A DNA stretch of 64,000 bases from Philhelius pedissequus. Taxonomy: Eukaryota; Arthropoda; Insecta; Diptera; Syrphidae. Of this stretch, positions 36,396-48,300 are shown in pieces. The number at the start of each line of letters is the position of its first letter. The stretch's first letter is position 1. The stretch is taken from assembly GCA_910595825.1 (NCBI GenBank), contig OU343161.1, forward strand, positions 122,769,929 through 122,833,928, in the 5' to 3' direction. Both the position numbers and the translations under genes were made by a program. The notes beneath the pieces are model-generated. The model was not told the origin of the DNA and searched no databases. It saw only the letters and a program-made list of their open reading frames with translations.

Positions 36396-39300
36396 TTAAA
36401 TCCCATCAGTATAATTGTTTTGAGCGAACTGACTCAAAATATCATCCATATTATTTTCAGGTTGGAATAACAAGTTATCTCTAAAAACATTAAGAAGAAA
36501 ACAAAATTAAAAAATAAAATAAAAAATGCTAAAAATAAAACTATAAATAAAAAAAAAACATGCAGGCAAAACTATTTAAAAAAAATAAACTAATGAACAA
36601 CAACAATTTGAGCATCAACAACAAATAACAAAAATGTTTGAGCACCATTAACAAACATAAAGCACATGCAAACACTTAGACATGTAGTTTGTATTTTTTT
36701 TTCTTCTCTGAACGATTTAAAACATAAACATTGATCTTGCCAATATGGTGGAAAAAATCCACAAAATAACAATTAACAAATTTTCTAATTTACATTATAA
36801 AATGATTCAGAATGTTCAATGGCGGGTTATTCTTTATAATATATAGTGTATGAGCTGTTTCTTTGCACAAAAAAAAACACACAATTCTGTTTTGTAAAAA
36901 AAACAGTATTTAAACATTTTGTTAGATTTTGCATCTTCGATTTATATCTTATCATCACTATTCAAGCAACCAAAATACTGTACTAAAGAAAATTACAGAT
37001 GCATTATGGTGCTATTCTGGAAGCTGGAAATTAGAGAAAGAAAAATAGAAAAAATAAAGGCGTGATTAGGCAGTTATTAATTGTTTTTGGTTGAATATAA
37101 TACTTTTAGAATACATTAGTAAACTTTTCATGATGTTATAGGAATGTGATGATGTCTTCCTTTTTATGTTGGCCAATTATTTCGATGAGTTTTTATGTAA
37201 AATGTAAAATTTTTAAGATCAACGAAAAAATAAAAGGATTATTAAAAAAAAAAAAAAACGATAAAGGTTGCACCCGATTCGGTAAACATGAAACTAACAT
37301 ATTTTCATCTTTCTGAAAATATAATTCGTTTTCATAAACGGATAAGATTATTAAACAAAAACTATTGTTAGAAGTCCACAAAAAACTTTAAATTTTTGAA
37401 ATTTATTTATATGATTTTTATAAAAAAAATATATAAAATATGTTAAATAAATCGTCACTTAAAATTTTCCGTGACTTAAATCGTTTTTTTTTCACGTTTC
37501 CCAATCCTTGTTCCTTACTTTTCCTTTTCTTATTTTTATATAGGTGTTTTCTTCAATTTACTGGGAGGGAATGGGGCAGCCATGGTTAATCAGCTATCTC
37601 AGTACTTTGAAGAAACAACATTGGACGTCACTATTTATGAAAGTGGATGGTTGATCCACAATGAAGTTTATGATAGACGAAAGGTCTGTCTACAACGCGT
37701 ATCTTTGAGTAATCAGACGCCTGCAAACATCCATAAACGAAAAGTTCGGAGGACATTTGGTTCCCGAAACATCTGACTCTATAGTTAATGGCCGAACGTC
37801 CAACATCTTTAAGATTATACTCTATACAAAATGGAACGCTATGTTATATCCATTTTTTATTTTATTCTGACTAAAACCCACGAAGTTGTTTTCTATGAAA
37901 TCACGTATGAAATCACCAGTATGCAAATAACTGCCAACTTTACTTTCGTAAGATTTTGCTATGTAGTATTTGCTTTTCCTATCCGCTTTTCGATGCCCAC
38001 CATCGAAGTCCGCGGGTATCCATCGGCCTAAAGTTGGCAGAAAAGTAGAGGAGACATTAAAAATTGTTGATTGCCTTTTTTTTACTGAAAATTCTTTTGG
38101 TTTTACTTCGATTAAATTATCCTGAAATTTAAGGACTCGCGACTCCGTTAATTTCGTTTCTTTGGTCATTCGGGACAAAGAAATAGCGATCCATTTTACG
38201 GGAGTTTTTTTTATATATACATACATACATACATATATCAATCCTTTCTTCAATACCATTGAAAAGATTTTGGATTTTCATCCTGTATAAAAAGGTTTCC
38301 CAAACAATAAAATCAATATTATCATCCCAATTCGGGAATATAAATTCTGAGTTTTCATTTCTAAATAATTGTTTTCACCGTCGGATTCGCTCCAGAAGGT
38401 TTTTAATTTCCTTCAACACAAACAAATATTTTTGGCGCCCTTTTATCTCCTTTTAGGTACTACGGCAATCAAAAATATTTAACGAAAAATGCACGACGAG
38501 GACAAGACTCGCTAATCTACCAAATTAGCTGATGAGAAGGACGACAAGCTAACTTCGAAATCCCGACCTAAGGTATTCAGCGCAATGGAAACCCTGAACA
38601 AGTTAATCATCCCATCAATCAATAACGAAGCAACAACTCCTTCTCGGCCATTGGATCAGCTATTACCGTGGCTAAGAGCTAACGCCCTCCTATTAAGATC
38701 GACTAACCGACAAAACCAATATTTATTAAGACATTTATAAGGTTAGGTAGGCCCCCTAAGTGCCAACAAATTAGTAATTCAATTTTCAAATATGTATTAG
38801 TGGTACATTTATTTTGGGGCAAGTTGTAAATAATATTTAAAATTAATCCGCAAGTCGAGAGCAACTTCTGACGAGACATTAGAATTCGTCGGCAAGGGCC
38901 AATGTAACTAATTTGGCTTCATTGCTAAAGTATTGTGACCAAAACAGAGGAAGGCAAACTCTTCCAATCAGAATGTACTTTCTATATTTTTACAAAATAT
39001 AGAAATATAGTGTGATTGCTGTTATTGTTTGTCATTCAAACATATTGTTTGTTTTGAAAGCAAATCCAAAATAAACGAGAGAGATACAAAATTTTATGTT
39101 AAGTGCATATTGTTCGTGTCTAAGGTTGGTGGTTAAGCAAGTAAATATACAATTTGATAATTATTTTTTTTAATAATTTGTACATTATTTATTTAAGAGT
39201 GAAATTAAGACAGAACCCTTGCTGATTTAAGTCGTATTTGAAAGGTAAACATGCATGATGCATACATATGTACATAATATGACATTAGAATTCAAATGAC

Positions 39301-42300
39301 CAACATTGACGATAAAATGTTTTGAACAATATACTTATACAAGTACTCCATATTTTTTTCAAAACTATCATAATTCAGGGATACACTACTTAAATACATA
39401 TGTACATATAAACGGTGATTTTTTAAGAGCTTGGTTTTTGAAAATTCAAAAAAACACAGAAACTTGTAAAAAGTGAATGAAATTTTTGTTTGGATCGATA
39501 AATCAATTTCTGCCATTTACTTTTTAAAAATAATTTCACTTAAATGTTGCCCGCGGCTACGCTTCAGGTGGTCCATTCTGAAGGTCCAATTTTGGCAAAC
39601 TTTTTCACACATTTCGGCCGGAATCTCACCAATGACACGTTCAAACAAGCTTCCAATCGTGTTTGGCTTGTCCCCATAGACAATAGACTTAACATAGCCC
39701 CACAAAAAATAGTCTAACGGGGTCAAATCACATGATCTTGGTGGCCAATTGACTGCGCCAAAACGTGGGATCAACTGCTCACCAAATTCGTCTCTCAATT
39801 GATGCATGGTTTCGCGTGCAGTGTGGCATGTGGCACCGTCCTGTTGGAACCACATGTCGACCGAGTTCAATTCTTGCATTTTTGGCAAAAAAAAATCTGT
39901 TATCATCGAACGGTACCTTTCTCCATTGACCGTAACCCTGCGGCCTTCATCGTCCTTGAAGAAGTACGGCCCAATGATGCCGCCTGCCCATAAACCGCAC
40001 CAAACAGTGCATTTTTCGGGATGCATTGGTAGCTGCTATTCACGTATCCATTTAGCCAACAATGAGCCTCGTCGCTGAAGACAATTGCTTGCGAAACACA
40101 TTTTTCACAGAGCACGAATTTTGATAATAAATTTCAATAATTTGCAAACGTAAGTCCAGGCGTAAGTCTATTCATGATGAAATGGCAAACAATACTGAAT
40201 GGAAATGTCAAATGTTCGTGGAATTTGTCATGTGTGATCTGTCAAAAATATAAACGTCAAAAACCAAGTAGCAAAAAAATCACCCAATATATTATAAAAT
40301 ATGCATGAAAATGATTGAATACTTCTCACTCTTTTGTGCACATAATTGTTCTTTTATTTAGTACTAGCTTGAAAATATCAAATTTTATTCAAAAACTCCA
40401 CTTGTGAAATGATTGATTAAGGCTCTGAAAAGTTTTAAAAGTGTGCGAACCGTTAGGCATATATATATTAAAAGGTTTTTTAAAACAAGGATACCATTTA
40501 AATAGATAATCAATTAGGTGGCTCGTGGAGAACCAAGGTTTATAGTAACCTAGCTCATAATCAAATACATCGAGGGACTAACTCCACTGTTTGGAGACTA
40601 CTGTTTAAGATAGACTGATGAAAAGAAAAACATTTTGATCTTGAATTTATTTAGAAGCAAAACAACAATAAGACCTCAAGGATGTATAATCTATTACGTA
40701 CATTTAAAAGAACTATACAATTGTACGTACGAACCCTAATTTTACAATAAAAAGTACACACATCTCACACAAAAACCTACATACTAACTGATCGCGATAT
40801 TTTAAATCCAGCTGATTTAAATTACTACTCTATATGAGCTTCTTATATTAAAACCAACCAGAACTGCTGGTTGGAAATAAACAAAGCCTGTCAAACTTAC
40901 AATTTATAAAATTAACAAAATATATAACATTATTAAAATTAATAAAAAAAATAATAAAGACAACTGGTTGAGTTTATGGCTTAATGTGTAGACAACAATG
41001 CCCCATGACTCCGATTTATCTCCGAATCTTTCGTTTCTTTAGTTTGAAATGTCTACATATTAAATTGTTTTGAACATGACAGTTAAGCATTTCTTATTAG
41101 TTTCTAGATTTATGCATATCCCTGTCCTGCGGATCCGTTTGATAAGCCCATTCAATTTTGATCTCGAGAACATTCTCAAAATGACGACCTAAACATATGT
41201 AAAACTCGGAGGTAACGAAATCTCAAGCCATGAAATCCCGCGTAACGAAATTCCGCCCTGTGAATTTGAATTTTTTTGGACACGCACAAAAAATATTCAA
41301 ATATCGAAATCTTGCAGATGGTGAATTTTTCCTCCTATAAGGCAGAGTACCCAATACTTGTTGGGATATTACTTTTAGTTACTTTTGAAAAAAAAAAAAA
41401 AAAACAATATATACTATGTAGGTACATATATATTTTTGACAAATAAATATTTTTTTCGAACGTTTTGGAAAAATATAATGCACGACTGGACCGAACGAAC
41501 TTGCTCCTGCAGCTAACAACTTTAGTGTAGCTAACCACTAACGCTGTTAGTTATTAATTAGGTAGGTTTAAAGCCGAAGTAAGGTAAGATTACATTGCTT
41601 CTTAGCATAATAAATTGTCGAATGGATGATTCAAGGAATAGTAAATAGTTCCATAACCTACAAATTTTTATTTAATGGATTTTATTTATGTAAATTAGGA
41701 GGGTATTATGTGTATGCAGTATTCACCTACCTACATACATAGATGGAACCTAGATATGTAAATACAGTCGAACTTCGAGAACTCGAACATTTGATAACTC
41801 GAATGAAATTGGTTGGCAATAGCGCGAAGGCTGAAGTTTACATGTAATTTTTGTTTGATAACTGGAACTTTTATAGCTCGAATGTCGCGATAACTAGAAT
41901 GTCTCGATAACTCGAAGATATTATTTGGCGTCAATTTTGATAAGTCGAATTTTTAGGGAAATTATCAAATTCTGTATAATTTTACAAGTTCATTTCATAA
42001 TGCATTGAGTTTGTGGGCACTGTGTTTGTATCTTTTATGACCTTGTATACATATGTGTGCGTTGAAAATTGTGATTCTCTTAAGTTTGAGTAAAAGCTGT
42101 CATGTGCCGGTGTTAGAACACACATTATTAGGTTGATATACGTATGTATTATAATACGAATTCAGTCTTTTTTAAAAACATAAATAAAAGACGAAATAAA
42201 AAGTTTTAAGAAATTGACGTAGATATTAACACCCAAATTAATAAACATGGACTAGGGAAGGTTTAGGACTTATTCCGTGGATTATTAATAAAACACAATT

Positions 42301-45300
42301 TCTGCTATTTGACGTTTATCAACTTAGTCCTTCGCTAGACCATCGAAGACGGTGGTCTAGTGATGGACTAAAAATTGACATTTAAGAAAAAAAATTACAG
42401 GGACATAGAATAAAAAGAGGTAGAGCTGATACTTATTGTAGTAGATTTTGATCGATTTTTTATTAATAGGAAATTTTAGTCCATGGTCTAACTCGTATTC
42501 CATGGTTTTGTAAGTCCATGGACTAAAGGTGGACTTAGCGTTTTTTATTAATAGGATGTAACAGTGCAGTGTGAAGTTTTTATTAAAAGTAAAGTTCGTT
42601 TGAAGATAAATTAAAATTAATAAAAGAGGTGGAGAGTGGGCCAAGAAAGAAGGATGTGGCTATTAAATATAGCATTCCGGCAAATCCATTCGTCAGTCAA
42701 GTATAATAGAATATTTTAAATAAATAAATATTACGTAATTTATATTAATTTTCTGTTTTACTTGATAACTCGAAGTCTTGATAACTCGAATTATTTTTTT
42801 GGCAAATGATGGTTCGAGTTATCGAAGTTTGACTGTATGTATATATATAAAACCATCATATATATAAAACCATCATATATATAAAACCATCATATATATA
42901 AAACCATCATATATATAAACCCATCATTCAATCGGCTTTTTGAAAAAAAAAAACAAGAACATCGTTAGATGCCACGGATCAATAAACAATTTATAAAACA
43001 GTATGTCGAATATTGTAGGACGGATTTCAATGAAATCCTTTTTTTTATTTTTATTTTTTTTTTTTGAAAAAAAAAATTCTTTTTGAAATTGTGGTATGTA
43101 GTTTTTTAGAGCTTATTAATATACATACATGTGATTATAAAATTTAAAATAATTTTTTTGATTGGTTTTAAAAATATTGAATTAAAAAAATGTATTACAG
43201 AAAAAAAAGTTAGTACAAATTTTGATACGCAGAATTTATTTGGCTTCAGATCTTCTCAAATATAAAATTTGACAGACATCCAAAGAGCCGTTATGGAGTA
43301 AGCCAAAAATTAAAAAAAAAACGTTATATCAAAGATACCTTTAATAAACTTTTCTCGTATATTTGGTTCTGATTAAATGAAAGCTATAGTACCAACAAAA
43401 AAATTCTGATTTTTTTTATCAAAATCATAGGAGCCGTTTTCGAGAAAAATAAGCTTTTCCTTAACGGTTATATGGCAGGTACCGTTATTTTTAAGCTTAC
43501 AAATAAAATTTCAATTTCGCTTCTGAGGAATGTCAAAATAATGACACATACTACATCTTTGAAGAAAAATTTTGAAGTTATAAAAAAATACTTTAAATTA
43601 AAAATCCGCCAATTGAATTGCTTATGTTCTTTTATTAGAGGACGATTTTTTTTACAGAACCAATACAAAATAAATTACTGGGGTGATCGTCATTCCACCC
43701 AACCACAATACTTACCACCTACCATCCCTACCTACCACCCACACTCCATCGAAACCACCCACCCACCATACAATCCGTCAACCTACCAATTGAATCAATT
43801 TATATCTCTTATTAAGGTCTTGCCTCTATCGACTTCTTAAAAGATCATCTTATAAATACTTTTTGTTTTGCTCCGTTCTCCATGATTCTCGCGGAACTAA
43901 AAGTATTGATATTCTCAAAACAGAGCCATTTCTAAAAATGCAAAAGAGGAGGAATCTTGATTTGATTGGCTAAAACAACAAAATCGTATGGAGAATGAAA
44001 ATTTAATACAGCGCGCGCAGTGCGTCGCTTTATGTCGAAAAGTTAGTAAATCTGCGGGATTTCGTTACGTGGGATTTTGTGACGAAGGATTTCGTGATTT
44101 CGTTACGTGGGATTTAATAACCAACCCTTAAAATACACCCAATTTATTCTAGTTTATATTTTTTAGGAGATGCAATAAACAATATTTGTTCGTAATTGTT
44201 ATACAAAAAAATTCCAATAAATAAATATGTTTGCAATAATTTTGAAATTTTTGTAAGCATAAGTGTTGTGGTTTGTAGCAAATTTTTAAAAAATTAATGT
44301 GAATTTGCGATAGGTGAATTATAAATAATAAATATTAATATAAATATTCTTACCCTGTCACCATGTGTATGTCATGTGGATTTGGTGAATGTGCATGGTT
44401 GGGGGTTGTATTTGCGGCGGGTTGTCTCATTTCGGGCACAGTCGTTATAATAACATTTCGAACATAACCATCTCTAGTTCCTTGTTCTTCTGAAAGAACA
44501 GTTATTATGCAACAAGCGAAAAAAATAAAAAAAATAAATAAAGGTCAGAAAAAAATAATTAAATTTTTGTTGTTTTTTTAAATTTGTTACCTGTGCGGGA
44601 GTAAAATTCACCGAAAGCTTCATCTTTATTTTTATTATTAGGATAAACATATTTAAGCATTTCCAAGTCTTGTATACGATCCGCTAAACCACGAACATTG
44701 AGATCTTTAGCCGTCCAGGGTGCCAGCATATAAACATTTCCCTCTTCTCCAACAAATGCTACCGTTATGCCACCTTTTTTTTATTTGTAATCAATCAGAG
44801 AAACAGTATGGTTAAATATTTTAAAATTTATTAAATAAAGTGATATCTTACCTAATTCACTGTCTGAAAATCTCAAAAGGAAAGTTCCAGGAGTACACCT
44901 TCTTAGGATGTCTTCGGTGGTTCTTTTGTTGATAAATCCTACTATTAAATCAGCCTTCCATGGGCCAACTAATTGATCTTTGGTTAGTTTCATGGTTGAG
45001 AAGAACCAATCCCAAAATGTAAATGTACGATCTGGCAAAGGTTCCTTACAAAATTGTGTCCAGGAAATTGTTTCTTTTTGATCCAACATATATTCACTTC
45101 GAAACAATTTTTCGTCTGAAACATACAAATCATTTTTTTTCTTTTTATACAAATATATCAATATAAAAGACAACATTGATCTTACACAGAAAATTTTTAT
45201 TTTCCTCTGTTGGTCCTCGACCAGTTGCTGATAGATATTTTGTATACAGGGCATCTGCTAGTCTAGCCCACGAAACTCTATCGGGAACTTGGAAAGGTTC

Positions 45301-48300
45301 ACGTATAATTTCCGAGAATGCATTATCCCATGTGATCGTGGCCCACGACTGTGGTTCTTGATTACCATGAACAATAACTACCACTGGAAGTGACAAAGTC
45401 CATACCTGTTACGGTTAACAAAAATATAATAAGATTAGCTTAAAAAAACAACAACAAAATCTTACAAAAACAACACTTACCCGAATACGATAGTCATTAA
45501 CTATTACAGAAGTATAAAAAAGCAGGGCAAACTTTTCATCCATCACACTCTCAGTACCTTTTTTCTCGGCTCGTTTAATTTTCTTCAATTGCATGTTTCT
45601 GTAATAAATATATTTATTTTGCTTCGTTTTATATACTAATTTCTGAAAACTTGAAATTTTTACCTGAAACTTGCGGAAAATATTCTTGACTGTTGTTGGT
45701 ATTCCATCGTACCAATATTATTAAGGATTTCTCCGGATGAGTGGGGTGTGGCTTCGCTCATTTGCCTTTGGGTACAATGACGTTGTGCTTGGGTTTCTGT
45801 AAGAAAAAATAAATTAATAGAAAAATTAACATTTAAAATTTTTTGTAATCAAAAAATATTTTTTTTCTTGAAATACAAAGAAACTATGGTTTCCATAAAA
45901 AAAAAATCATTTTTTTATATTAAGGGCGCACTCAAGGGGGTATGAATACCCTTAAAATATTTAAGCACAGCGCGAGCTATTAGGAAAATGGGAGAGGATT
46001 TAATAGGAGATTGCATGCCAATGCATTTGTTAAGTTTTTTTAGTTAAAAGTTTCAGTTTCTCTGGAGAATTAGATTTCTAATATCTATATTAGTATTAAG
46101 AGAAGTATTTTTTGTGTGATCTTGCTATAATTATAATCAAATGCATCAGAATTTGCATTTACTGCCCTCAACATTCTGGTAACTAATACCGATGCACATT
46201 AGTTTTGTATGTTTGAATATCATAATGGGAGAAAAAAATAGGGTCGGGTAATGTGTTCCATATTCGTGTGGTGTGCCTAGAGAAAGAATCGGTATACGTG
46301 ACACTTCCGCAGTTGGACTCAAGGGTAAGCTGATGGGCATTCCTAGAAGCCAGAGTATTACGGTTGAATATTTTAAGCGGAGGAATGCAATTGGCTATTT
46401 GATTAGAGGATTGTATATAAGAATAACGATAAAACAATGAAGGGCATGAAACATTGCGACGGTGTTGAAGAGATGCGATTGTTTCAGTTATTGCTCTATC
46501 ACCTACCATTTTTAAAGCTCTTTTTTGGATTTTGTCCAAGAGACTTAAGTTAGTTATGGGAGCACCTGCACATGTATGATAGTTGTACTCAAGCTTTGGA
46601 CGAATGTAGGCTTTATAGATTACAACCAGATCAGAAGGGGAGAAATATTTCTTGCATATTCGAAGAAAGCCCAAGCACTTTGTGATCGACATCGAATATG
46701 TGGTCATTCCACAAAAGGTGGTAGGTTATAAACCTACCAAGAACTGAAAGTTGTTCGGTTTCCTCGAGGCAAGCGCTGCTCATGTACCACGGCATTGGTG
46801 GAGGGTCCCGCTTTAATGACGGCAGACAGCATTCAGTCTTTGAAGCATTAAATTCTGCGCGGTTTTTTATTCCCCATTAAACAATGCTGTCTAGATTGGA
46901 ATTTAATGAGCTCATCATACGCTGCCGTTGTAGTTCCACATTCGACGGAGATGGGTGTGAATCTGAAAACAAATATGAAAAGCTGAGGGCACTGTCGTCA
47001 GCAAAACAATGTATTGGATTAGATGTTTCTGACAAGAGATCATGATGAAAATAAGAAAAAGAGTCGGAGACGGAACGGAGCTTTTCAGGAATTTCTCCCA
47101 ACTGAACACTTTTTATTGATTCTGAAGTTGCGTGTGATTGTTTAGGTCTGATCCACATGCCCAACACTATCAATTTGAAAAAAAAAATTGCTCCAGACTT
47201 AAAACTTTATTTGTTATTTTCAGGCAGAAGAGAGCGCTCTTGAGAGTAAAATATTTTCACTTGCTGACAATTTCTTACCAATTTCTGCTAGGCAGCAAAT
47301 TGTGGGCGGAAAATTTACAATTGTCAGGTTGACATTTGCCACAAAATAAAAAAACCTCTCGTGGTTGTTCTGAGAAAAGATTGTTAAATTAAAAGCACTA
47401 AAATAAAAATTATTAGGAAAAAATGTGAATTTTAATCAAAATAAAAAGAAGATTTTTTTAATAATACATATTCTATATATGTACATACTACTGAAATACA
47501 TAAGCAAGTAGAAGAATTAGCACTATTTTATTTGGACTTGTTGAATTATTGATTCAAAATAGCTTTTAACGGATTTTAGTCCTACACAAATTGGCCTTTC
47601 GTTCCGGCGATATCGCTTGAACTCATCAATTGACTAGTGAGGACTTTTATCAGTACGAAATTTTTGCCAAGTTCAGTTTATCTTACATATATTTTGTGAT
47701 GAGCATTTTAGTGTGATATATGTATATCCATATAATCATTAAATTGGAAGTTTTTGTTTTTTGCCCGTGGACAAGTCTTACAAAAATTGTAACACAAAAC
47801 GACAAATCTGCACGCTCTGTGACAATAGTCATTTTAAAATAAATTGTTGGATTTCCTTCCTTTTGCAACATAAAGTGGCAAGTGTCACAGAAACTTTGCT
47901 TGAGTATTGCTAGTGTGTGAAAGGTAATTTAAAAATTGTCATTAGATTACAAGTTTGTATTTTCTGAGTAAATAGAGTTTGAAAATACAAAAATTAAACT
48001 GGAAAAATTTGCCTTAATAATTTATAAATTTGTTTTCAACAATATTTAATTTTAAATGTATTTTTTTATTCTGATTTTGATAGCGACAATGTGAATGAAA
48101 ACAATAAAACCTTTGTACAGATTAAAAGTGCTTAAACCAATAATACATTTTGAAGTTTCTTCTTAAAAAATTCGAAAGTCAAAATTAACGGCACAGTTAG
48201 TATCTCGCCGCAAAATTATTCGTCTTTGGTTTGTGGATTAATATTCAGGCTTTTTGTCAAACTAAATATCTTTATCTCTCTTTTGCTTAAATAGCTATAA

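Larger units (their letters stand above)
41474..43575 (-). repeat. Repeat family A, copy 3 (truncated)
   Basis: The family 3' end lies at the left (ATAATGCACGACTGGACCG). The copy proceeds leftwards-to-rightwards through AGATGCCACGGATCAAT, TTGTAGGACGGATTTC and GGTACCGTTATTTTTA. It stops near 43575 before the CTGTC block and the usual start. It is interrupted by 41765-42835. Confidence 0.7.
41205..44120. mobile_element. Outer TIR element with CGTAACGAAATC repeats, host of nested insertions
   Basis: 41209-41262 contains GGTAACGAAATCTCAAGCC and GCGTAACGAAATTCCGCC. 44050-44115, read on the other strand, contains CACGTAACGAAATCACGAAA and CACGTAACGAAATCCCGCAG. These sets face each other and probably are the ends of one element. 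Between them sit family A copy 3, a pogo-like element and a MITE, one inside another. Confidence 0.5.
36483..44353 (-). other. Last intron of the STAT gene, loaded with transposons
   Basis: A donor ACAGG|GTAAGA at 44354/44353 and an acceptor TTTTTAG ending at 36481 define a 7.9-kb intron. It holds a deleted mariner (39414-40284) and the nested block 41205-44120. 37561-37800 is a GC-richer, coding-like plus-strand stretch (see Part 2). 38463-38760 is also GC-richer without a recognisable product. The remaining parts are AT-rich. Confidence 0.75.

Noticed and set aside
37822..38259. 145-codon minus-strand ORF
   Set aside because: No recognisable domain, biased composition at the N-terminus and no splice context; not enough to call a gene.
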